Origin: FEN-1191 sp036490715 | GTDB lineage: Bacteria > Pseudomonadota > Gammaproteobacteria > Steroidobacterales > Steroidobacteraceae | Assembly: GCA_036490715.1 (NCBI GenBank) | Contig: DASXDL010000047.1 | Coordinates: 1-64,000, forward strand | Reading direction: 5' to 3' | Length of the DNA: 64,000 bases | In this document: positions 42,209 through 50,495 of the stretch, in pieces | Numbering within the stretch: the stretch's first letter is position 1 | Layout of the letters: the number at the start of each line of letters is the position of its first letter | Notes under the pieces: model-generated | Told to the model about the DNA's origin: nothing | What the model saw: only the letters and a program-made list of their open reading frames with translations | The model's database searches: none | Made by a program: the position numbers and the translations under genes

Positions 42209-43360
42209 TCAGCCGCGCCAGATCTCGCCCAATACACGGCGCCAATTTCCACCGAGAACGAATTTTATGTTGTCGTCCGAATAGCCTCTTCGGACCATCG
42301 CCATCGTCAGTTCATACATGCGGTCTGGTCCCTCCAGACCCGCCACAACCTCCCGCGTACCGTGAATGTGATATCGCGGATCGCCTTTTTCCAGCATGTC
42401 CTTGAGTATCGTCGGCGACCCGAGATCATTACTCTCGATGCCGGCGTCCGAGCCGATGCCGACATGCTCGATACCGACGAGATCACGCACGTGGTCGACG
42501 TGGTCGATCACATCGTCGACCGTGACCGGTTCGCTATCTTTGACCATGAAGGCGATGGTGGCGATGCCCATCACGCCTCCGCGGCGGGAAATTGCGCGGA
42601 TAGCTTCGTCGGTGCAAGCGCGCATCGATTGGGGGTTCAGCGCGCGGCAATTGCCGTGCGAGAGGATGACGGGCACCTTAGATAGCTCGCATGCCTCCAG
42701 CTTGGTGCGATCACTCGCATGCCCGAGATCGACGGCCATGCCAACCGCGTTCATTCTATCGACCACTTTTGCGCCGAATTCGCTGATTCCGGCGTCCCTG
42801 GGCTCGAATGCCCCGTCCGCGACCGCGGTACGGAAGTTGTGGCATAACTGCGAAATCCTCTGCCCTGCCGCGTAACAGGTATCGACTGCGTCCAGCGTTT
42901 CGAACTGGGCGCTGGATTGCAGCCCAAAGATGATTCCATAGCGACCGGAACTCTTGCACCGAGCAAAGTCCTCGGCCCTGTCGATGCGAGCCAGCCATTG
43001 GGGATACTGCAGAACAAAGCCATTCCATTGTGCAAACAAATCGATCGCTTCCCGCAGCGAGTTTGCACCCAGGCCGAAATTGATCGAATTGACGCCGGAA
43101 TCGGCAAACTGTTTGAAGTCTGTCGACGTAAACGCGCGCGGCTTCGACAGCCATTCGTTGAGCAGATCCTGCTTGTCCGTCCGGTACAGGAACTGGTTGA
43201 GCATGTCGATGACCAGTGAGTCCTTCAGCAGTCGCTGCACGCGCTGCGGATAGCCAGCCGACCTGTCCAACGCCAGGGCGCGTTCGCAGATACTCGGTGA
43301 CGCTAGTGCGGCGGCGACAAGGCCTCGCAGTAGGGCGCGCCGGGAAATGCCGATGTTCAT
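42209..43360 (-). CDS. M19 (renal dipeptidase) family protein, divergent metal site
   Basis: 383 residues with a Tat-like signal (GISRRALLRGLVAAALASPS). The fold is that of membrane dipeptidases: LCHNFRTAVADGAFEPRDAG, FGAKVVDRMNAVGMAVDLGH (H214), VPVILSHGNCRAL (H235) and HVGIGSDAG. The N-terminal HxD motif, usually within VIDGHxDL, reads VIDMLNQFL, and the IEGG glutamate is replaced in GIIFGLQSSAQFE. One of the two zinc sites is therefore incomplete, so the protein may be a divergent hydrolase or inactive. It follows the CocE gene by 16 bases. Confidence 0.8.
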   Translation of the reverse strand: MNIGISRRALLRGLVAAALASPSICERALALDRSAGYPQRVQRLLKDSLVIDMLNQFLYRTDKQDLLNEWLSKPRAFTSTDFKQFADSGVNSINFGLGANSLREAIDLFAQWNGFVLQYPQWLARIDRAEDFARCKSSGRYGIIFGLQSSAQFETLDAVDTCYAAGQRISQLCHNFRTAVADGAFEPRDAGISEFGAKVVDRMNAVGMAVDLGHASDRTKLEACELSKVPVILSHGNCRALNPQSMRACTDEAIRAISRRGGVMGIATIAFMVKDSEPVTVDDVIDHVDHVRDLVGIEHVGIGSDAGIESNDLGSPTILKDMLEKGDPRYHIHGTREVVAGLEGPDRMYELTMAMVRRGYSDDNIKFVLGGNWRRVLGEIWRG

Positions 43361-43376
43361 GCTCCACTTCGACCAG

Positions 43377-45200
43377 TCATGGGCTCGGGACGGGCGCGGC
43401 CAGGGGCAGCAGCAGAGCGCTGCTACGGCGCGCATCGTGAAAAATCTTTATATGAGCGACGCGACCCTGCGAGGGATCCTCGTAACCGATACGGCCACCG
43501 GTGTTGTAGTTCTTCTGGTAGTTAGGCGAGTTAAGTGGCATGAGTACTAGACGCAAGCGCGCGCCGGCCGGAATGCGCCAGGCGGTCCACGCGAATTCGA
43601 ACGGAATCGACACGACTTCGCCCGCTTTTAACAGCTGCTGTTTGAAGAAGCCATCCCTGAAACGTGCGCGGCGGATATCCGGCAGCCCGAGCTGCACGGC
43701 TGAGCCGTCCGGCAGCACCACCATCACTTGTGCCCAAAGATCGAAGTCCGGTGCATCTGCCGTGCAACGCACGGTCAGTCGCATATGCCCGGCGATTTCC
43801 GTGTCTCGCTCAAACGGATCGGAGTGAAAGACCATCGCACGCTTCTGCAGTGCCCGAAACTGACTGGTCAATCCCTCGGCGCGCAGGTACTTCGCCACGT
43901 CTAGTTCGGGAAGCTCCCGAGGATCGCTGACCAGCACCGCCGGAGGTTCGGCGCGGGGCGACTGCCGCGACAGGCGACCGGAGTGATAGACATCTGCCGG
44001 CGTTCCGCCCGGGTCCGACAGATAGAGCGCTACATTTGAGCCCGCCGATGCGCCCTCAAGCGTGTGCGAGTAGCGCCATTCATTGGCGCCCATCATAAAG
44101 TAGCTCACCCTATCCTTCAGTAAAGCCGGCAGCGATCCTCGGCCCAGAGCCCAGTCGTACCATTCCCGGTGCAGCGCCTGCATGTCGAGCACGGCGGCAT
44201 CTGGAATCGGCAGACCTTCGATTTCCTTCTCCGGCTGTTGCGTGCCAGTGTGGTCCCAGGGACCGATGACCAGAAAGTGCTTCTCGGCCACGTCCGGCCG
44301 TGCGTGTGCCACGTGGTTGCGGTAGTAGCGCAGCGCGCCAGGCTGATCATCGTCAAAGAAGCCGGTTGCGGTGAGCACCGGAAACGTCATCGCGGCGTAG
44401 TCTTCGGGTTTCGGCTCGGCTGCCAGGTTGAAAGCCTGATCCCCCACGTGGTTGAGCCACTGGGTCATGAGTGGCACCCGCTGGCCTTTGTCATCGAGCA
44501 CCCACCAATCATCCAGTGCCGCGATGCCCACCGCCCGATCCAGCTCGGTGAAGGGTCGCTGGGCGGCATACTGTTCGAGCATCTTGCCCATCCAGTAATC
44601 CGGATTGCTGATCACGCTGGTATTGAGCGAACGCCCGGCCGTATAGCTCAGGATCACCGCGGTCCAGGACTGCGGAATGCCGTTGGTGTTAGGAACGTCC
44701 CAGCCCGGATAGATCGGCACGAATGGCGCGATCGCCGCCAGGTGCGGCGGACGCTGCGTCGCGGTCCGCCATTGCGTCATTCCGACATACGATCCCCCGT
44801 ACATGACCACCTGGCCGTCACTCCATGGCTGCCGGGCAATCCATTCGACCAGATCGTAGCCGTCACGCCCGACCTGCGACCCGAGGTTGTCGCTCTTGTC
44901 GCCTCCGGACCGCCCGCGTCCGCGGACGTAAGCCTGTACGAAGGCATAGCCGTGCAGCGCATAGTACGTCGGTTCGCCGCGGCGCCCGCCATCAATGTCG
45001 TACTGAGTGAGCTCCAGGATCGTCGGAACTTTGGCCTGGATACTCGACGGCTTGGTAACCCACGCCTCCAGATCGACCCCATCGCGCATCGGCACCATGC
45101 GGCTCATCTCAATGTCGTAGCCCGGCCCAACTTGCGCCGGCTGCGCGATCGTGGCGACCAGCATGAGCAGACCGGCGATAACACGCATGCTAGATCTCAT
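43377..45200 (-). CDS. CocE/NonD (X-Pro dipeptidyl peptidase S15) family hydrolase
   Basis: 607 residues. An N-terminal signal peptide (MRVIAGLLMLVATIAQPAQ) suggests export; the ATG at 45188 (fifth codon) is an equally good start. The alpha/beta hydrolase domain has the nucleophile S137 in MYGGSYVGMTQ, preceded by YVRGRGRSGG, and the histidine in IGPWDHTGTQQPEKE. The C-terminal jelly-roll (LTVRCTADAPDFDLWAQVMV, PNYQKNYNTGGRIGYED in part) is typical of cocaine esterase and glutaryl-7-ACA acylase relatives. Substrate unknown. Probably cotranscribed with the M19 protein; it follows the bdhA-like gene by 50 bases. Confidence 0.87.
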   Translation of the reverse strand: MRSSMRVIAGLLMLVATIAQPAQVGPGYDIEMSRMVPMRDGVDLEAWVTKPSSIQAKVPTILELTQYDIDGGRRGEPTYYALHGYAFVQAYVRGRGRSGGDKSDNLGSQVGRDGYDLVEWIARQPWSDGQVVMYGGSYVGMTQWRTATQRPPHLAAIAPFVPIYPGWDVPNTNGIPQSWTAVILSYTAGRSLNTSVISNPDYWMGKMLEQYAAQRPFTELDRAVGIAALDDWWVLDDKGQRVPLMTQWLNHVGDQAFNLAAEPKPEDYAAMTFPVLTATGFFDDDQPGALRYYRNHVAHARPDVAEKHFLVIGPWDHTGTQQPEKEIEGLPIPDAAVLDMQALHREWYDWALGRGSLPALLKDRVSYFMMGANEWRYSHTLEGASAGSNVALYLSDPGGTPADVYHSGRLSRQSPRAEPPAVLVSDPRELPELDVAKYLRAEGLTSQFRALQKRAMVFHSDPFERDTEIAGHMRLTVRCTADAPDFDLWAQVMVVLPDGSAVQLGLPDIRRARFRDGFFKQQLLKAGEVVSIPFEFAWTAWRIPAGARLRLVLMPLNSPNYQKNYNTGGRIGYEDPSQGRVAHIKIFHDARRSSALLLPLAAPVPSP

Positions 45201-45250
45201 GTTCAGATCCTATCGACATCGTTGCGGCGGGACCAAGCCTGCGTTGTCTT

Positions 45251-46030
45251 TCACTGCATGCTCCACCCGTGACTGACATTGAGCGACTGCCCGGTCAGCG
45301 CGCTGGTGGCGAACGCGGCGAAGAACAGTGCAGCCTCGGCCACATCCTGTAGCGTGGTGAACTCACCGTCGACGGTATCGCGCAGCATCACGTCGCGTAC
45401 CACCGCCTGTTCCGAAATTCCCAGGGTCTTCGCCTGCTCCGGTATCTGCCGCTCGACCAGCGCAGTGCGCACGAAGCCCGGACAGATCACGTTGGTGCGC
45501 ACCCCGTGCGCTGCGCCCTCTTTGGCGACTGCCCGAGCCAGTCCAAGCAGCCCGTGCTTGGCGGTGACGTAAGGAGCCTTGAGGCGCGACGCCTCTTTTG
45601 AATGCACCGATCCCATATAAATGATGCTGCCGCCACCTTGGCGGTACATATGATGGAGTACCGCCCGCGTCGTCAGAAACGCGCCGTCCAGATGCACCGC
45701 CAGCACGCGCTTCCAGTCCGTAAACGACAACTCCTCGAGCGGCCCAATGACCTGGTTGCCCGCGTTACTGACCAGCACATCCACCCGACCCCAGGCCTCG
45801 ATGATTTGCCTGAACCCGCCTTCGACCGACGACTCGCTGGTCACATCCATCGGCACCGCAAGCGCAGTAGCCCCGGCCCGCTCCAGCTCCCCAGCAGCGC
45901 TCTGTGCACCCGTGGCATCGTCGTCGGCGACGGCGATCTTCGCGCCGGCGCGCGCGAAGCTGCCGGCAATCTCGCGGCCGATGCCGTTGGCCGCCCCCGT
46001 GATCACGGCGACCTTGTTCTCAAGCAACAT
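45251..46030 (-). CDS. bdhA: 3-hydroxybutyrate dehydrogenase
   Basis: 259-residue short-chain dehydrogenase that oxidises D-3-hydroxybutyrate to acetoacetate with NAD. TGAANGIGREIA is the nucleotide-binding turn, VSNAGNQ the NNAG motif, and S-Y-K come from IIYMGSVHSKEASRLKAPYV (S in GSV, Y of PYVTAKHG). The C-terminal half, LVERQIPEQAKTLGISEQAV, GEFTTLQDVAEAALFFA and ALTGQSLNVSHGW, is specific to the 3-hydroxybutyrate dehydrogenase subfamily. A polyhydroxybutyrate or ketone-body role is expected. It is divergent from the isochorismatase-family gene. Confidence 0.92.
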   Translation of the reverse strand: MLLENKVAVITGAANGIGREIAGSFARAGAKIAVADDDATGAQSAAGELERAGATALAVPMDVTSESSVEGGFRQIIEAWGRVDVLVSNAGNQVIGPLEELSFTDWKRVLAVHLDGAFLTTRAVLHHMYRQGGGSIIYMGSVHSKEASRLKAPYVTAKHGLLGLARAVAKEGAAHGVRTNVICPGFVRTALVERQIPEQAKTLGISEQAVVRDVMLRDTVDGEFTTLQDVAEAALFFAAFATSALTGQSLNVSHGWSMQ

Positions 46031-46053
46031 TCGTCACCTCAGTGTCAGATAGG

Positions 46054-46809
46054 ATGTCGGTCATTGCCCGCCCGTCGCCTCGCGATCATACTGACCGCGG
46101 GGATACAGCTTTGCACACCATCGCACTTGATCCAGCATTGATTCAGCGGCTGACCGCCGAACGGGGCGGTCGCCTGCACATTTTCGATGATCTTGATCCT
46201 GCGCGCACCGCGCATCTGATCATCGATATGCAGAATGGCTTCATGGAGGCCGGCGCCCCAGTCGAGGTGCCGATTGCGCGCGAAATAGTCCCCACTGTGA
46301 ACGCCATCTCGGCGGCGGTTCGTGAAGCCGGCGGCGTCAATATTTACGTCCGGTTCACCACGCCGACGGATGCATTCGAGCAATGGTCCAGTTTCTACGC
46401 CCGCTTTCCGGCCGCAGTCGGCCAGGCGCATCAGGCGGCGTTCGCGCCCGGGGCGCATTATTGGCAGCTCTGGCCTACGCTTGACGTGCGCGACGACGAC
46501 CTCAAGGTCAACAAGGGACGCTTCGCGGCATTCATTCCAGGCACCTGCGATCTGCACGCGACGCTGCAGGGGCGCGGCATCGATACGGTCATCATCACCG
46601 GCACGCTGACCAATTGCTGCTGCGAATCCACCGCGCGCGATGCCATGCAGTTCAACTACAAGGTGATCTTCGTCAGCGATGCGAACGCCGCTCTCAGCGA
46701 CGCGGAACACAACGCCACGCTCAACAACATGTGCGCGCTGTTCGCCGATGTGATGTCTTCGGACGAGGTCATCGCAGCGCTGCGGCGCCGCAAGACCCGC
46801 GCCGCCTGA
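46054..46809 (+). CDS. isochorismatase-family cysteine hydrolase
   Basis: 251 residues. The Asp-Lys-Cys triad is complete: D59 in HLIIDMQNGFM, K154 in VNKGRFAAFIPGT, and C189 in GTLTNCCCESTARDAMQ with the preceding cis-peptide. The family includes isochorismatases, N-carbamoylsarcosine amidases and ureidoacrylate-type amidohydrolases; the exact substrate cannot be read. The start is uncertain: GTG 46042, ATG 46054 or a later TTG (46111) before the conserved domain. No isochorismate synthase lies nearby, so a siderophore role is not supported. Confidence 0.82.
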   Translation: MSVIARPSPRDHTDRGDTALHTIALDPALIQRLTAERGGRLHIFDDLDPARTAHLIIDMQNGFMEAGAPVEVPIAREIVPTVNAISAAVREAGGVNIYVRFTTPTDAFEQWSSFYARFPAAVGQAHQAAFAPGAHYWQLWPTLDVRDDDLKVNKGRFAAFIPGTCDLHATLQGRGIDTVIITGTLTNCCCESTARDAMQFNYKVIFVSDANAALSDAEHNATLNNMCALFADVMSSDEVIAALRRRKTRAA

Positions 46810-46825
46810 GACGAGCCCGCTCGCG

Positions 46826-47689
46826 CTAGTCCAGATACGCCGGCGATTTTGGCAATCGCTTATAGTCAGCCGGGTCGTGCTGGACGATCAAGCGCGCATG
46901 CAGATTGCGCACCAGATCTTCGACTCGGTCCATCGAGGCCAGTGTCTCGGCGCGATCGACATTCACGATCATCACTTGTGCGCCGCCCCCGGACTGCTTG
47001 GGGCGATCTGCCTGCAAGTGATAGAGATCGCCTGAAAGCACCACGTTGCCGGTCTTGGTCAACTTGACCAACAGCACCTGATGGCCAGGCGTGTGACCCG
47101 GCGTCTTTAATATGCGCACCAGCCCGTCGCCGAAGACGTCGTAGTCACCCGTGATCATGATGGTCTTGACCGACTTGTACGCGCTGATGGTGGACGGATC
47201 GACGATCGGCGGGGTCGGAGTGCTCAGTGCCCAGTCAAGTTCGGTCTTGTTAATGATCCAGGTCGAGGACGTAAAGGCATTCGAGTTGCCAGTGTGGTCG
47301 CGATGAAAATGCGAGAAGGCCAGGTACGTTACATCTGCAGGCGATACGCCGATCTGGGACAGTTGATCGATAAGCCGCCGTTCGACGTGAATAGCCACGC
47401 CATCCTGGTTGGCTGGCACGTCGTGGCCGACGAAGGCATCACCGAGCCCGTTATCCCAGAGCAGCAGCCCCTTCGGATGCTGGATCAGAAAGCACGGATC
47501 GACGACCGATCCCTTCTGGCCATCGTACTTGCCGGTATCCGAGAACAGCGCCATGTTGCTGATCGGCATGAAACCGCAGTCCATGATGTACATGCGCACG
47601 CTGGACACCGCGTTCAGGGCATGCAATGGGGCCGCTGCCCAGGCCAACATCGCCGCGAGAACGAGGGTCAGTTTCGCTGGTATTTTCAT
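46826..47689 (-). CDS. exported metallo-beta-lactamase-fold protein, AHL lactonase-like
   Basis: 287 residues. ATG 47689 begins a signal peptide (KLTLVLAAMLAWAAAPLHA); an ATG at 47710 would lengthen the n-region by seven. The domain matches N-acyl homoserine lactonase relatives: FLIQHPKGLLLWDNGLGDAF, the dinuclear zinc motif H127-F-H129-R-D131-H132, TPGHTPGHQVLLV, VVLSGDLYH and LIVQHDPADY. All expected metal ligands are present. Export distinguishes it from the cytoplasmic AiiA type. Lactonase activity is a family-based expectation; other lactones or esters are possible substrates. Confidence 0.8.
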   Translation of the reverse strand: MKIPAKLTLVLAAMLAWAAAPLHALNAVSSVRMYIMDCGFMPISNMALFSDTGKYDGQKGSVVDPCFLIQHPKGLLLWDNGLGDAFVGHDVPANQDGVAIHVERRLIDQLSQIGVSPADVTYLAFSHFHRDHTGNSNAFTSSTWIINKTELDWALSTPTPPIVDPSTISAYKSVKTIMITGDYDVFGDGLVRILKTPGHTPGHQVLLVKLTKTGNVVLSGDLYHLQADRPKQSGGGAQVMIVNVDRAETLASMDRVEDLVRNLHARLIVQHDPADYKRLPKSPAYLD

Positions 47690-47834
47690 CGTCGCAGAAG
47701 GGTAAGACATTTTCAGAACGAATGCTCGCGGCGCACTTCGCTGCGGTCGGCTTGCACGCCGGAGCGGGAGCGATTATAGATACGGCCATAACTAGTAAGC
47801 CGTCGTCGCCGCGAGTGCGACCGGGGGGACTGCC

Positions 47835-48257
47835 TTGCGATTCGTGACTGGAATGATTCTGGTGAGCTTGGCGGCCTGGAGCCTGCCTGCGCTGACCGAT
47901 GAGCCCGCCACAACGACTTCCGCTTCATCACCCGCCCCAGCCGACGTGGCACCCAAGTCTGAGGGCACCCCGGCCGCCAAGGCCGCGCCGTCCTCGGCGC
48001 CTACGGCTGCGAGCGCGAGCTCAGCTCCCGCCACGGGGGTCGACCCACTGGAGGACAAGCACCTGCGCAGCATGGGCTATCGGCCTGAGACGCGCCAAGG
48101 CGTCGTGTTCTACTGCCGCAGCGAGGTGATGTCCGGATCGCGCCTGCCATCAAGAGTCTGCGGCACGCCCACCCAGATAGAGAGCGTCATCCAGCACGGT
48201 CAGGAAACCATGAATCAGATTGAACGCACGATGAGCCAAACGCCGCCGTCAAAATAG
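47835..48257 (+). CDS. exported hypothetical protein
   Basis: 140 residues from a TTG preceded by a G-rich ribosome site (GGGGGA). Signal peptide MRFVTGMILVSLAAWSLPAL, then an alanine/proline/serine linker (residues 22-70) and a small C-terminal domain with two cysteines: YRPETRQGVVFYCRSE and SRVCGTPTQIES. The domain resembles short exported proteins that are common in Steroidobacterales/Xanthomonadales genomes and have no known role. ATG 47853 is the alternative start but would cut into the signal peptide. Confidence 0.6.
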   Translation: MRFVTGMILVSLAAWSLPALTDEPATTTSASSPAPADVAPKSEGTPAAKAAPSSAPTAASASSAPATGVDPLEDKHLRSMGYRPETRQGVVFYCRSEVMSGSRLPSRVCGTPTQIESVIQHGQETMNQIERTMSQTPPSK

Positions 48258-48276
48258 ACGCCGCTTTCGCGCGCGG

Positions 48277-50349
48277 TCACTGCGGCAGGTTGACCTTGCG
48301 CTCGATCTCCTGGAAATGCGGATCCTTGCGCAGCGGATCCATGAACTCATCGATGCGGATCGAACTGATCCCCGGATCAGGTAGCTGATAGGCCTTCTCG
48401 AGCCACTGCAATGCCCTCGGGAAATCTCCCCACTGGGTGTAGATTTCTGCGTATTGGTACGAGGCGCTGTCCGCGAGCAGGCTCTGCATCGCCGTAAGTT
48501 CGGCCTCCGCCTCTGGGTGCCGGTGCAGTCGGTCGAACAGAATCGCCAGGCACAGTCGTCCTGCCCATTCCCGTTTTGGAACGTTGCAGGATTTCATCGC
48601 TGCGTCCAGGTCGCCCAGCATCAATTCGTCCAGACCCCGGGCGTTCAGAATCGACATGTCGTCGGGATTGAACTGCAGTGCGCGGTTGGCGGCCTCGATC
48701 GACTCGCGGTGACGGTGAGCGTTGCTGAGAGCGATTGCGTAACGCGCGTAGACCTCCGGATTCAACTGGTCCAATGCAATCGCACGCCGAATGTTGTCGA
48801 TGCCGGCATCGAAGCGGCCGATCGTTGCAAAGAAGTCACCCGATCGCTGCAGCACGTCGAAGTCGTTGGGTGAAAGCGCGACCGCACGCTCGTACTCGGA
48901 CAATGCCCGCCCAAACTCGAGGAAGCCCCCCGCGAGGATGCTACCTAGTGACGCGTGCGCCACGCCCAGATCGGGCGCCAGCTGCACTGCTTTCTCTGCA
49001 TTTTCTCGGGCCCGCTGGATCCACGAGTGTACTTCGGTTCCGTTGGCGGCATAGTTGTTGGAGTAGCTGTTCTGCGCATCGGCCAGTCCGACGTAGGCTT
49101 TGGCGAAGCCGGGATCAAGACGTACGGCCTCGGAGAAGGTCTCGATCCTGTCGAGTACCCGCGCTTTGTCGAATGTCTGGCGCTTTAAATTCTGGCCGCG
49201 CAGATAGGCATCGAACGCTGCCGGTACTTGGGTACCGCCGACTTCGATTTTTGTTGCAGCATTGGCCAGCAGCGTTGCCTGCAACGCCTGGCTCACCGAG
49301 GTGGCAATCTCTGTCTGCAGCGACAGGACGTTCTTCAGGTCCCGATCATAGGTGTGCGACCAGAGGTGAAAGCCGGTGCTGGCGTTGATCAGCTGGGCGG
49401 TGATGCGTACCTCGTTGCCGTCCTTGCGGACGCTGCCCTCGAGCACCGCGCCGACGTTGAGCTTGTGGCCGATGTCGCTGACGCTGACATCGTGACCCTT
49501 GAAGCTGAACGACGAGGTTCGAGCGGCAACCTGCAGGTCGGGGATGGATGCCAGGGAGTTGAGCAGTTCCTCTGACAGTCCATCCGAAAAGTAGTCCTGT
49601 TTTGGATCGCCGCTCATGTTGACGAACGGCAGCACCGCCACCGAGTGCGGCGGCGCGCCGGCTCCCGCGCTGCTGGAAGCCTGCGGCGCAATCGGTTCCG
49701 ACGTGCCGGTGCGCTTTGACAGCCAGAGCTTGTCGAGCGCGATGTACGCCACGCCGAGGATCACGAGCACGATCAGCCCTACGACCGGCCAGTTCAGGGA
49801 TCGCTTGGAATGAGCCCCCGGCACCGCGCCGGTCCCGGCCTTGGACTCGAAATCCCGCGGCGCATGCGAGCCTGGATGTGTGTGCAGTCGTCGCACGGCC
49901 TCGATCAGCCGCGCAATGGCGGCCTCGAGTCCACCGTCAGCCACGTCGATCCACTGCGATTCGCTCAGAAAGTATTCGAGCGCGGGCGTCAGCGGCGTGG
50001 CATCGGTGCGCACCGCGATGATCGGACGCTGCTTGGAAGAGGCGCGCTCGATCTCCTTGCCGACATGCGATGAGCCTACCGCGTGCTCGGACAGGACCAC
50101 GACGACCACCTTCGAGCCATTGATGGCGCGGATGATGGCATCGGCATAGAGGCCCCCGGGTGGCACGTCGCGCGGCGCCATCCAGCAGCGCACCGCCGCA
50201 TGTTCCAGCTCCGCGATGATGGTTTGGGCCGCGGCCGCATCCTGCGATGCGTAACTGATGAATACGTCACGAGCAACGCTCGCTTCGACCGCTGAATCCT
50301 GCAACGATCGCCGGGTTTGGGTCGTCGACGAATCGCCGTTATCCGGCAT
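48277..50349 (-). CDS. TIR-domain protein with membrane helix, TolB-like domain and TPRs
   Basis: 690 residues from ATG 50349, supported by GGGAGGA upstream; an ATG ten codons earlier lacks that support. TIR domain at about 27-155: RDVFISYASQDAAAAQTII, RCWMAPRDVPPGGLY and SSHVGKEIERASSKQRPII, with E99 at the place of the catalytic glutamate of NAD-cleaving TIR proteins. A membrane helix follows at about 188-206 (PVVGLIVLVILGVAYIAL). Residues 235-350 form the TolB/FlgO-like domain (SVAVLPFVNMSGDPKQDYF, VLEGSVRKDGNEVRITAQL), then TPRs to the end. The rear half parallels the kinase at 36.8-39.5 kb. Confidence 0.88.
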   Translation of the reverse strand: MPDNGDSSTTQTRRSLQDSAVEASVARDVFISYASQDAAAAQTIIAELEHAAVRCWMAPRDVPPGGLYADAIIRAINGSKVVVVVLSEHAVGSSHVGKEIERASSKQRPIIAVRTDATPLTPALEYFLSESQWIDVADGGLEAAIARLIEAVRRLHTHPGSHAPRDFESKAGTGAVPGAHSKRSLNWPVVGLIVLVILGVAYIALDKLWLSKRTGTSEPIAPQASSSAGAGAPPHSVAVLPFVNMSGDPKQDYFSDGLSEELLNSLASIPDLQVAARTSSFSFKGHDVSVSDIGHKLNVGAVLEGSVRKDGNEVRITAQLINASTGFHLWSHTYDRDLKNVLSLQTEIATSVSQALQATLLANAATKIEVGGTQVPAAFDAYLRGQNLKRQTFDKARVLDRIETFSEAVRLDPGFAKAYVGLADAQNSYSNNYAANGTEVHSWIQRARENAEKAVQLAPDLGVAHASLGSILAGGFLEFGRALSEYERAVALSPNDFDVLQRSGDFFATIGRFDAGIDNIRRAIALDQLNPEVYARYAIALSNAHRHRESIEAANRALQFNPDDMSILNARGLDELMLGDLDAAMKSCNVPKREWAGRLCLAILFDRLHRHPEAEAELTAMQSLLADSASYQYAEIYTQWGDFPRALQWLEKAYQLPDPGISSIRIDEFMDPLRKDPHFQEIERKVNLPQ

Positions 50350-50495
50350 GCCCTGCTGTCCTCCCTGGTCGAACTGCATGTTCGCGGATGGCTCAACTAT
50401 TGGCAACCAATCCCGTGCACCGCAGCGCGTCGCGGAACGCTGGAAGTCCTTGATTGGCGGACGCTTGCCCGCACCCTGTTCGCGCGGCCCGGACC

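Noticed and set aside
46054..46809. Isochorismatase-family gene taken together with the TonB receptor and MFS exporter as a siderophore system
   Set aside because: The genes are about 17-20 kb apart, no biosynthesis genes are present, and the hydrolase family is broad.
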